Positions 18,963 through 26,559 of a DNA stretch of 64,000 nt are shown here, in pieces. Under the pieces are notes generated by a model. That model was not told the origin of the DNA. It did no database searches and saw only the letters and a list, made by a program, of their open reading frames with translations. The translations under genes and the position numbers were made by a program. The stretch is from Stenomitos frigidus_A (GTDB lineage: Bacteria > Cyanobacteriota > Cyanobacteriia > Leptolyngbyales > Leptolyngbyaceae): contig NZ_CAWNSW010000125.1 in the NCBI RefSeq assembly GCF_963877135.1, positions 1-64,000 of the forward strand. Reading direction: 5' to 3'. Every line of letters begins with the position of its first letter. Positions within the stretch are counted from its first letter, which is position 1.

Positions 18963-19814
18963 TTGAGCAGTCGCTTTTTTGTAAGGCTTTTTGTTGAACA
19001 GGTGGAATCGATCGTGCAGCAGTTTAATTTCTCAGTACAGCTACTTCCAGGGATGATCCAGCTGGCTAAAGCCCATCAGTTAGCGGGGCAGCAGCATGAT
19101 AATCTGTGTGGCCCCTATTGGGTTGCCATGCTGTTGCGATCGCGCGGCTTCCATCAGCTTACGCCAGAACAGGTCGCCCAGCTTGCAGGCTCTGTCCTAC
19201 CAACAGGCGATCCTAAAACCTGGCTACCAGAACGTGCTCGCTCTCGACAAGATTATGGCTTAGCGCTACCTGTTGCCGCTGGGTTGGGCGATGCAGGCAC
19301 ATCAGCACAGGGGTTAATTACGGCTGTCACGCAGCTATCGAACGGTGCGTATACTTTACTTCCGATCCAAACTGAGTGGTCAGCAGCACGAGTAGAAACT
19401 ATCCTTGAGCGATGCCACCATCCCGAGTGGAATGCTGTGCCGCTTTGTAATATCAGAACCAAACCCCTCTGGGGTTCAAGCTTGCCAGTGAGTGATGCGA
19501 TCGCCTACCTTAACGGCGCCACCATCACGCCACCGCCGCCTGATTGGAATGTCGGACATTTTTTCGCGCTGGCAGGAACGGTAGAAGGTTCAGCGCGATC
19601 GCTCATCCTCACCTGTGACACCTATCCGAGCTTTGGTTGGCAGGGCTATCATCTCCAACCTTCAGACGCGATCGCCCAGGCACTCAACCGAGGCGATGGC
19701 AATGGCGGCGGCATCCTGCTGTTGATCGCCACTCAAGACAAAGAGGACGTTGAACAAGTCATCAGGGGAGAAGGGTTTGCGATCGGGGCTTGGGACAACG
19801 GCAGTCCCAGCTAA
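18963..19814 (+). CDS. Papain-like (C39-type fold) hypothetical protein
   Basis: 283 residues from the TTG at 18963; a GTG at 19002 or ATG at 19053 are alternatives. QQHDNLCGPYW (Gln 43/44, Cys 49) looks like the oxyanion Gln and nucleophile Cys of a C39/papain-like peptidase. VGHFFALAGT supplies a candidate His and LTCDTYPSFGWQGYHLQP a candidate Asp. There is no signal peptide and no transporter domain. It could be a cytosolic peptidase, transglutaminase-like enzyme or amidase; I cannot choose. It lies divergently between the aminotransferase and the GS-like gene, which may hint at a substrate in the same pathway. Confidence 0.65.
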   Translation: MSSRFFVRLFVEQVESIVQQFNFSVQLLPGMIQLAKAHQLAGQQHDNLCGPYWVAMLLRSRGFHQLTPEQVAQLAGSVLPTGDPKTWLPERARSRQDYGLALPVAAGLGDAGTSAQGLITAVTQLSNGAYTLLPIQTEWSAARVETILERCHHPEWNAVPLCNIRTKPLWGSSLPVSDAIAYLNGATITPPPPDWNVGHFFALAGTVEGSARSLILTCDTYPSFGWQGYHLQPSDAIAQALNRGDGNGGGILLLIATQDKEDVEQVIRGEGFAIGAWDNGSPS

Positions 19815-19837
19815 CGAAGAGCAGTCAGGGGAGACTG

Positions 19838-19919
19838 AAGGCAAGAGAGAGGTGAGAGGTGAGACGGGTCAGAATCAACTCAAAACTCAAAACTTTCCCG
19901 ACTTCCGACTCCCGACTCC
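19838..19919. repeat. Mosaic of short tandem repeats
   Basis: AGAGGTGAG units, AACTCAAA units and CGACTCC units follow in that order and end one base before the stop codon of the downstream (minus-strand) gene. A similar order of modules occurs inside the coding region at 38477-38594. Confidence 0.85.
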
Positions 19920-21305
19920 CTAATAAATCTCCATATACTCCTGGCGTTCCCATTCCGTAATGTGATCGTGAAAGCGAGCAAGCTCAAAGCGCTTGACTGT
20001 AGTTAACAGGCGCACAAAGTCTTCGCCCAGGAGCGATAGCATTTCTGTATCCGCTGCCAAACCATCCAATGCGGCTTCCAGCGTCTGCGGAAACTTCAGC
20101 AAATCAGGATTATCTTCACTAGGGCCGTCAACCGGAGGCTGCAATTCATACTGATGCTGTATTCCCAACAAGCCTGCTGCTAGCGTTGCCGCGGCGGTGA
20201 GATAGGGATTGCTCAGCCCCGATGCTGCCCGCATTTCGAGATGGGTGTCTTCATCACGAGTCGCTTTGACGCGCACCATTGCCGATCGGTCTTCGATACC
20301 CCAGCTAATGTTAGATGGCGCAAAGGTATGGGGTTTGAGGCGACGGTAGCAGTTAGGCGTAGGTCCAATCATCGGGAACATGGCCGGAGCATGGGTGAGA
20401 ATGCCCTGAATAAAGGAGCGGAACGTTGGGGATAAACCATCAGGATCATCCTGATCAACGCAGATATTCTTGCCTGTGCTGCGATCGAGCAAGCTGATGT
20501 GGAAATGGCAGCAACAACCCGCACGATCGGCAAACGGCTTCGACATAAACGTTGCCAGATAGCCCATCCGATGGGCTATCTCCTTCACCGCATTCTTAAA
20601 CGTAAAGGCTTTATCGGCGCCACGAAGACCCACACCAGGACCAAAGTTGATTTCAAACTGTGATGGCGCATATTCACAGTTGCTGGTGATAACATCTACG
20701 CCAGAACCGCGCAGATAGTCTAAGAGTTGATCGAGCTCAGGGACATACTGATTGCGGATGTTGTTGAAGATATGCAGGCCACCAAACAGGGGCTCCCGCG
20801 TTTCGCCATGTAGGAGGTAAAACTCAAACTCATGCCCCATCATGACGTCAAAGCCCATCTCAGCCGCTTTATCTAACAGGGACTTCAAGACATAACGCGG
20901 TGCCACCGTGAGCGGATCATCAGGGCTCCATTGCGGGTCACAAATTACTTTAGCGGTGCGATCGAGCCAGGGCACCGGAGTCACTGTATCTAAATCGGGA
21001 ATGATCATGTGGTCACGATACTTGCGCTCTTCGTGCAGTCCCGCCCCTGACACCACCATTGAGGCAGTATCCAGCGCCAAGGTCCCACCATAGAAATTCA
21101 AGCCCTTGCGAGTGTAGCCTTCCACTTTATCGATCGGCACCACTTTCGATCGCGAGACACCATGCAGATCAGGCATTTCAAACCGCACATAGGCAATACC
21201 CTGATCTTTTAGTGTTTCGACAAATTGAGTAATGCGATCGGGAGCAACTGACCCTGGAGCTGTACCAGCCGTGTCAGGCGCAACAAATTTCGTGACCATC
21301 GCCAT
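19920..21305 (-). CDS. Glutamine-synthetase-family ligase (GlnT / gamma-glutamylpolyamine synthetase-like)
   Basis: A 461-residue ATP-dependent ligase of the glutamine synthetase superfamily. The metal-site motif GHEFEFYL and the block NCEYAPSQFEINFGPG are clear. So are the ammonia/glutamate-site segment GCCCHFHISL and APSNISWGIEDRSAMVRV in the nucleotide region. The N-terminus (IAYVRFEMPDLHGVSRSK) is that of GlnT/PuuA-like proteins rather than of the main GlnA, and the C-terminus lacks the adenylylation Tyr loop. Such enzymes glutamylate amines such as putrescine. It lies just downstream of an APC permease in the same direction, behind an NtcA promoter. Confidence 0.87.
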   Translation of the reverse strand: MAMVTKFVAPDTAGTAPGSVAPDRITQFVETLKDQGIAYVRFEMPDLHGVSRSKVVPIDKVEGYTRKGLNFYGGTLALDTASMVVSGAGLHEERKYRDHMIIPDLDTVTPVPWLDRTAKVICDPQWSPDDPLTVAPRYVLKSLLDKAAEMGFDVMMGHEFEFYLLHGETREPLFGGLHIFNNIRNQYVPELDQLLDYLRGSGVDVITSNCEYAPSQFEINFGPGVGLRGADKAFTFKNAVKEIAHRMGYLATFMSKPFADRAGCCCHFHISLLDRSTGKNICVDQDDPDGLSPTFRSFIQGILTHAPAMFPMIGPTPNCYRRLKPHTFAPSNISWGIEDRSAMVRVKATRDEDTHLEMRAASGLSNPYLTAAATLAAGLLGIQHQYELQPPVDGPSEDNPDLLKFPQTLEAALDGLAADTEMLSLLGEDFVRLLTTVKRFELARFHDHITEWERQEYMEIY

Positions 21306-21444
21306 ACCTATGCAAAACGGTTACCAACAAAAGAAATAGCATTGAGGCAAAAAGCGGCACAGAAACTACAGAGAATGCTGGTGCACGCTCGAAGCTTCTG
21401 TGCCGATCATCACTACACGACTTGCACTGTCTCACCTAAGTGAC

Positions 21445-22923
21445 TCAAACCTTCTTCATATCTCTAAAGCGAGTATGAGAGGCTTCGATGTCTGCCTCCA
21501 TTTCTTGAATGATCTGTGGCGATCGTGCCCGCAGCACCAGAAACCACGCAGCGCCAATCACGATGTAAAGCAGGAACCACTTAGGGAAACTGTTATACGG
21601 TGCGGCAGGCACGGGAAACAAGTCGCTCCCAGGAAGCCCAATACTACCCAGCACTGGAATCGCCATAAAACCGATGCCCAAAACAGCGAAGATGATATCA
21701 GTGATACGCAGTTGATGCTCACGGTGAAGATAAACCGGAGCAGCGATCGAAATCAGAATGTAGGCAACCAGAAAGCCATATGTGGCAACTGTACCAAAGT
21801 AGCCGTAAGCATCCAGCACCTTGGCACCGCTAGCAATCGTTAGCGTGGGTGCGATGAAGGCAACAATGGCCGCGATCGTCACTGCAATATGAGGAGTTTC
21901 GTTGCGACCATGCGTCTGACCCACAAAGTTGTGGAAAATGCCATGACGACCCATGGAAAAGAAAATCCGTGCGCCGGCATTGAGACTGGCAAGAGTGCAG
22001 GCGAAGAAGCTAATCATCGCGCCGATCGAAATCAGCACACCGAAAAATTCAACGCCTGAAAACTTAGCCAGGTCATTCAACGGTGCATCGCTCTTGTTAA
22101 AGGCGATCGATGACCCCTGAAAGCCAAGCACTTCTACGTAAGACAGCACAATGAAAAACAGCCCCGAAATGACCGTACTAATAATCACGGCACGGGGGAT
22201 TGTGCGTAACGGGTTTTTCGCCTCATCGCCCAATGTAGTGGCACTCTCAAAGCCGACATAGCTAAAGACTGCCAGCACCAGCCCACTCACAATGCCGCCA
22301 GAGTTTGCACCTTGAAGCGTTAGCTGTGCCGAGTCAATGGGAGTGCCTTTCTTCGCCAGTACAATCAGCCCCAGAATAATGATTAACCCAACAGAAGCCG
22401 CTTCTGTTGCCAGCATCACCACAGTTGATAGTTCAATATCTTTGTAAGCAACATACCAGGCAGACCCAATACAGACTGCGATCAAAAAGATTGCGAGTCC
22501 GGTAGAAGGATTAACGCCCACTGCGCCCAGCAAGACTTCGCCATAGTTGGCAAAGCCACACATCACTGCCATGGCGGTGAAAATGTAGGCCAGAATCAAC
22601 GCCCAGCCTGTAATCACGCCTGCCATCGGCCCTAAGCCTCTGGCAATGTATGCATAGAGCGAACCAGGTGAAGCTGAACGACGTGCAAACTGGTTGATGT
22701 TAATGCCAACAAAAACCAGCCCCGTCGTAGCAAAGACAAAGGTTAACCATGTGCCCACACCCGCACTGGCAAAAACCAATGCCGCATTGACAGTCGGCGT
22801 CAGCGTCGGCGCAATATTGGCGATCGACTGAGCGATCACTTCAGAAAAAGAAAGACATTCGGGGCGTAACCCTGACTGGCTCGGTCGAACCTCTAAGTTA
22901 TTAGCCTTTAGGTTAATAGACAT
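21445..22923 (-). CDS. APC-superfamily amino acid/polyamine permease
   Basis: About 492 residues from the ATG at 22923 (an upstream ATG at 22974 is in the same frame). There are twelve or so membrane segments. The N-terminal helix block (SFSEVIAQSIANIAPTLTPT) is that of APC transporters, followed by GININQFARRSASPGSLYAY. The middle has FSYVGFESATTLGDEAKNP, a hallmark of the amino-acid permease group. It imports an amino acid or amine with protons or in exchange. It is probably co-transcribed with the GS-like ligase downstream (139-base gap) from the NtcA-type promoter at 23088-23129. A polyamine substrate is an inference from the neighbours. Confidence 0.88.
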   Translation of the reverse strand: MSINLKANNLEVRPSQSGLRPECLSFSEVIAQSIANIAPTLTPTVNAALVFASAGVGTWLTFVFATTGLVFVGININQFARRSASPGSLYAYIARGLGPMAGVITGWALILAYIFTAMAVMCGFANYGEVLLGAVGVNPSTGLAIFLIAVCIGSAWYVAYKDIELSTVVMLATEAASVGLIIILGLIVLAKKGTPIDSAQLTLQGANSGGIVSGLVLAVFSYVGFESATTLGDEAKNPLRTIPRAVIISTVISGLFFIVLSYVEVLGFQGSSIAFNKSDAPLNDLAKFSGVEFFGVLISIGAMISFFACTLASLNAGARIFFSMGRHGIFHNFVGQTHGRNETPHIAVTIAAIVAFIAPTLTIASGAKVLDAYGYFGTVATYGFLVAYILISIAAPVYLHREHQLRITDIIFAVLGIGFMAIPVLGSIGLPGSDLFPVPAAPYNSFPKWFLLYIVIGAAWFLVLRARSPQIIQEMEADIEASHTRFRDMKKV

Positions 22924-23087
22924 GCTCAAACCTTCAGAATTGGTAGTATTGAAGCTATAGCGGTTCTCATTCAAACAAGGAATAGGCTGCTCTTCGGGAC
23001 ATTATTTCTTTAAAGAGCGACCGCTGACCCTGACAATTGCTTTATGTTTATGCACACATTACTGAACAACAATTGTAAATTCGCTTC

Positions 23088-23129
23088 ACACTACGGCACT
23101 TGTTAGAACCGATTCGTAGCAAACATTAC
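23088..23129 (-). promoter_or_regulatory. NtcA-activated promoter (GTAN8TAC, 22 bases, TAGTGT)
   Basis: GTAGCAAACATTAC at 23116-23129 is a perfect GTA-N8-TAC box. On the minus strand it is followed by exactly 22 bases and then TAGTGT (23088-23093), which fits the TAN3T -10 hexamer. This is the canonical class II layout of NtcA, the cyanobacterial nitrogen-control activator. It points to the permease at 22923 with a leader of about 160 bases. Confidence 0.8.
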
Positions 23130-23209
23130 TAATGTTGAGCAGAAGAGTTTATCGCTTTCCGCAGAAAAACCAAAAACCAAAAGCAGATTACACATTACGG
23201 TCGACCGCA

Positions 23210-24127
23210 CTATAAGCGATATTGCCGATCAATGTCACTAGCTGCCCGATGCAAAAGCGAGTGACGATAAACGAGCGCCTGCATGTCATCGGCATAACCA
23301 CCACCGATGAGACACGCGATCGGATATCCCTGAGCCACGCAGGTACCTAGAACCTGCATCTCACGACGAAAAAGACCTGTATCGCTAAGGCACAGTTTGC
23401 CCAGGCGATCGCCCATATGTGGATCAACGCCAGCATCATACAGCACCAAATCTGGCTTTACTTTGTCCAGAACCATCGGTAGATAGTCCGCTAGCGTTTG
23501 CAGATACACATCATCCTCAAGTCCTTCTGGTAGAGGCACGTCCAGATCGCTGCGCTGCTTGGTGCCCGGAAAGTTAACGTCACAGTGCATCGAAAACGTG
23601 AACACGCTAGGGTCATCCTGAAAAATGAGGGCAGTGCCGTCCCCTTGATGCACATCCAAGTCAACAATGAGAACAGTTTGCACAAGCTCCAGTTGCTGCA
23701 AGACGCGGGCAGCGATCGCCAGATCATTAAAAATGCAAAACCCCGAACCGTAACTAGGAAACGCATGATGCGTGCCGCCAGCCGTGTTACACGCCAACCC
23801 ATGCTGCAACGCCAAGCGGGCAGTCAACACACTACCACCCACCGCCACACAGGTTCGATTCACCAATGCTGCACTCCACGGCAATCCAATCCGTCGCTGC
23901 GCTTTAGCATCCAGCGTGCCATCACAATACGCCTGCACATACTCTGGCGTATGCACTAATTCAAGCCACTCCTGCGGCGATCGTTCAGGGCGATGAAACT
24001 GCGAAACATCCGCCACACCATCGGCCAGTAGCCGCTCATACAGCAACTGGAACTTCGCCATTGGAAACCGATGTCCTTCTGGCAATGGTGCAACGTAATC
24101 AGGGTGGTAGACGATCGGTAAAGACAC
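23210..24127 (-). CDS. Histone-deacetylase-fold amidohydrolase (acetylpolyamine amidohydrolase-like)
   Basis: A Zn-dependent deacetylase of the arginase/HDAC fold. Motifs are GGTHHAFPSYGSGFC (catalytic His pair), VDLDVHQGDGTA (Zn Asp and His), DAGVDPHMGD (third Zn ligand) and LIGGGYADD. Bacterial members deacetylate small amines such as acetylpolyamines, or other N-acyl substrates; histones are not the target. I start at the GTG at 24127 (SLPIVYHPDY). An ATG at 24190 is open, but the added codons are entirely GGATGAA and AACTCAAA repeat. Its position near permease, ligase and aminotransferase genes fits an amine pathway, but this protein type is also found alone in cyanobacteria. Confidence 0.86.
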   Translation of the reverse strand: MSLPIVYHPDYVAPLPEGHRFPMAKFQLLYERLLADGVADVSQFHRPERSPQEWLELVHTPEYVQAYCDGTLDAKAQRRIGLPWSAALVNRTCVAVGGSVLTARLALQHGLACNTAGGTHHAFPSYGSGFCIFNDLAIAARVLQQLELVQTVLIVDLDVHQGDGTALIFQDDPSVFTFSMHCDVNFPGTKQRSDLDVPLPEGLEDDVYLQTLADYLPMVLDKVKPDLVLYDAGVDPHMGDRLGKLCLSDTGLFRREMQVLGTCVAQGYPIACLIGGGYADDMQALVYRHSLLHRAASDIDRQYRL

Positions 24128-24345
24128 GGGAGGGGAAAGGATGAAGGATGAAGGATGAAGGCTAAGTTTTGAGTTTTGAGTTGGAAGCAAGGAATCAGAA
24201 ATTTTGAGTTTTGAGTTTTGAGTTGGAGTTAAAAGCTAGGAGTCAGGAGTTTTAAGTTTTGAGTTGCGCCCTCTGCCTCCCTTGCTCCCCAACTTTTAAT
24301 AACTAAAAATTCCTTTAGCCTTCATCCTTCATCCTTTCTTCCCCC
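24128..24345. repeat. Mosaic of GGATGAA and TTTTGAG tandem repeats
   Basis: GGATGAA units near 24138-24161 and again (complement) near 24318-24340. TTTTGAG/GAGTTGG units fill much of 24165-24265. The block runs from the start of the deacetylase gene into the last codons of the MEKHLA gene (24315-24345), so both genes have ends touching repeat DNA. Confidence 0.88.
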
Positions 24346-24815
24346 ACCCCCTCCCACCGATCGAACGTTGCCGCTTGTCCACAGCGCTGGTTTTGCTCAT
24401 CCAGCACGTCCCAGATGATGACATCTTGAATCCAAAAGCGTCGCCCGGTGCTAGAAATACGGATACCTTTGTAGTCACTGATGTAGCCGTGCGCTTTGGC
24501 TTGAGCGAGAAGCCGATCGCGCTCCTCGCGTTCCATATGTTCTGCTGTCAAACGCGATGGCGTCTGGGTAAACTGCGCCCACTCCATTTCCCACAGTGCT
24601 AAGGCTTGGCGATTGCCGTAATTGAGGATGGGATCTGCCTGCATATCATGCGAAACAACAACAAAGGAAGCGTGAAACAATGCCTCAGCGATGTCTGTTG
24701 GCGATCCGTTGACTGTCAACAGAGGGCGATCGAGCCAATGTTGAAAGCTGTATAAGAGGCGCTGAGTGTGCTGAATGGCGTTGGGATGCTGCCAGGAAGG
24801 TACCGTTCTTGCCAC
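24315..24815 (-). CDS. MEKHLA domain protein
   Basis: 166 residues from a GTG at 24815. The C-terminal two thirds match the MEKHLA domain, a PAS-related fold seen in plants and cyanobacteria: ILNYGNRQALALWEM, then YISDYKGIRISSTGRRF, VIIWDVLDEQNQRCGQAATF. Function is unknown; a ligand or protein-binding role is assumed from the PAS relation. The last eight or so residues (EERMKDEG) come from a GGATGAA repeat. Its start region overlaps that of the divergent hydrolase gene, so the two share a very compact promoter region. Confidence 0.85.
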   Translation of the reverse strand: MARTVPSWQHPNAIQHTQRLLYSFQHWLDRPLLTVNGSPTDIAEALFHASFVVVSHDMQADPILNYGNRQALALWEMEWAQFTQTPSRLTAEHMEREERDRLLAQAKAHGYISDYKGIRISSTGRRFWIQDVIIWDVLDEQNQRCGQAATFDRWEGVGEERMKDEG

Positions 24816-24862
24816 GATCGGTGCTAATGCTGCTGAATGGTTGGATGAGCTTACAGAATACT

Positions 24863-25783
24863 ATGATGGATATGTTAAAGATTCTTCATAAAGCTGTGGT
24901 AACTCAACAACTGACTCTACCGCCTCTTGAGACGCTGACCTGGGAGTGGCGAGGTTACCCCATCCAATATACGGTCATGGGGACAGGACGCCCACTGTTG
25001 CTAGTGCATGGCTTTGGCGCGTCGTTAGGCCACTGGCGGCAGAATCTTCCCGTGTTGGCGGCAGGTGGCTATCGGGTGTTTGCGATCGACCTGTTAGGGT
25101 TTGGCGGCTCGGCGAAGCCAGCGCTGGACTACAGCCTGGAACTTTGGCAGGAGTTATTAAAGGATTTCTGGAGCGCCCACATTCAGACGCCGACTGTGTT
25201 CGTCGGAAACTCGATCGGTGGTTTGCTGTGCTTGATGATGTTGGCAAATCATCCCGAAACCGCGTCTGGAGGCATTCTGCTGAATTGTGCGGGTGGCATG
25301 AATCATCGTCCTGGTGAATTGAATCCACCACTGCGGCTAATGATGGCAGCCTTCAATACGCTGGTGCGATCGCCCCGTTTTGGTGCTTTCGTGTTCAACC
25401 AGATTCGTCAAAAACATCGTATTCGTCGCACGCTCACACAGGTCTATCGCAACCGCGAAGCCATTACGGATGAGTTGGTGGATATGCTATATGCACCGTC
25501 CTGCGACGAGGGGGCTCAAAAAGTGTTCGCATCCGTACTAACAGCGCCTCCCGGTCCCAGTCCCGCCGAGTTGTTGCCCAGAGTCACTCAACCGCTGCTG
25601 GTGCTTTGGGGTGCCGCTGATCCCTGGACGCCGATCGCGGGAGCGTCGATTTATCAAGAATTTGCTAAAACGCATCCACTCACGTTTGTCTCGATTCCCG
25701 ACACGGGGCACTGCCCTCACGACGATCGCCCCGAGCTGGTCAACCCGCTCATCCTTGAATGGCTGCAAGAATCCGGAGTGTAG
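24863..25783 (+). CDS. Alpha/beta-fold hydrolase
   Basis: About 306 residues. LLLVHGFGASLGHW supplies the oxyanion HG motif, VGNSIGGLL the nucleophile Ser, LWGAADPWTP the Asp and DTGHCPHDDRPE the His. The type is common in cyanobacteria and often annotated only as alpha/beta hydrolase, of unknown ester or ether substrate. The start is uncertain: TTG 24809 and ATGs at 24827, 24845, 24863 and 24872 share the frame, none with a good ribosome site. Only three bases separate it from the phosphopantetheinyl transferase gene, so they form an operon. Confidence 0.85.
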   Translation: MMDMLKILHKAVVTQQLTLPPLETLTWEWRGYPIQYTVMGTGRPLLLVHGFGASLGHWRQNLPVLAAGGYRVFAIDLLGFGGSAKPALDYSLELWQELLKDFWSAHIQTPTVFVGNSIGGLLCLMMLANHPETASGGILLNCAGGMNHRPGELNPPLRLMMAAFNTLVRSPRFGAFVFNQIRQKHRIRRTLTQVYRNREAITDELVDMLYAPSCDEGAQKVFASVLTAPPGPSPAELLPRVTQPLLVLWGAADPWTPIAGASIYQEFAKTHPLTFVSIPDTGHCPHDDRPELVNPLILEWLQESGV

Positions 25784-25786
25784 AGC

Positions 25787-26515
25787 GTGAAGTATGACGG
25801 GGAGCCAGCGTACCCAGCGCTGCCAGACACAGAGATTCATATCTGGCAAGCCAGTCTCGCTGTTTCGTCTAGGGCACTACGGCAATTTGCGCTCACGTTG
25901 TCGCTGGATGAACAAAAACGAGCCGATCGCTTCCGCTTCCCACGCGATTCTCATCGCTTTATAGCCAGTCGCGGCATCCTGCGTTCTCTCCTGGGACGCT
26001 ACGTGCAGACCCCACCCGAACAGCTTCAGTTTTGCTACGGCGCGAACGGCAAACCAGCGTTAGCAAACGAGTTAGCCAATGGGTTAGCGTTCAACATTTC
26101 CCACTCAGAGGATTTGATGCTCTGTGCGATCGCCCGTTGCGGTGGCGTTGGCATTGATTTGGAGCATCTTCGTCCAATCAGCCATTTAGACGCGTTAACA
26201 GAGCGTTTTTTCTCATCCGAAGAGCATGCCGCTATTCATGCCCTGCCGGATGAAGCACGGTTACGATCGTTCTTTCAACACTGGACGTGTAAAGAAGCGC
26301 TAATCAAAGCAACTGGCGAAGGATTGATGAGCTTGAGTGCCATCACACTCCAAATTAACGATGACGTTGCCAAACTGGTGAGTTGGAATCACGCCGAACA
26401 TGCAGCTGGCTCATGGTTTTTAGAACTATTCACACCGACGCCAGCCTACATTGCAGCGATCGCTGCCGATGCACGAGGGCGATCGCTTGTTTTTTTGCAG
26501 TGGGACGCTGGGTAG
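25787..26515 (+). CDS. hetI: 4'-phosphopantetheinyl transferase (Sfp/HetI type)
   Basis: It transfers phosphopantetheine from CoA to acyl- or peptidyl-carrier proteins. 242 residues, the Sfp size class. FNISHSEDLMLCAI, GVGIDLEHLRP (Mg-binding Asp/Glu) and FFQHWTCKEALIKATGEGL are the three family motifs. The start is a GTG at 25787. It follows the alpha/beta hydrolase at 3 bases. Cyanobacteria often have only one such enzyme, serving both fatty-acid and secondary-metabolite carrier proteins. The hetI name follows the cyanobacterial homologue and does not imply heterocysts. Confidence 0.92.
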   Translation: MKYDGEPAYPALPDTEIHIWQASLAVSSRALRQFALTLSLDEQKRADRFRFPRDSHRFIASRGILRSLLGRYVQTPPEQLQFCYGANGKPALANELANGLAFNISHSEDLMLCAIARCGGVGIDLEHLRPISHLDALTERFFSSEEHAAIHALPDEARLRSFFQHWTCKEALIKATGEGLMSLSAITLQINDDVAKLVSWNHAEHAAGSWFLELFTPTPAYIAAIAADARGRSLVFLQWDAG

Positions 26516-26521
26516 GTTTTC

Positions 26522-26547
26522 GTCGGGACATTTGTAACGTCCCCAAC
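26522..26547. repeat. Dispersed palindrome after hetI
   Basis: GTCGGGACATTTG is followed by TAACGTCCCCAAC, an imperfect copy of the GTAGGGACGTTAC palindrome. It lies 6 bases after the hetI stop and between two convergent genes, where it could terminate both. Confidence 0.75.
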
Positions 26548-26559
26548 GAACGGCCTCTC

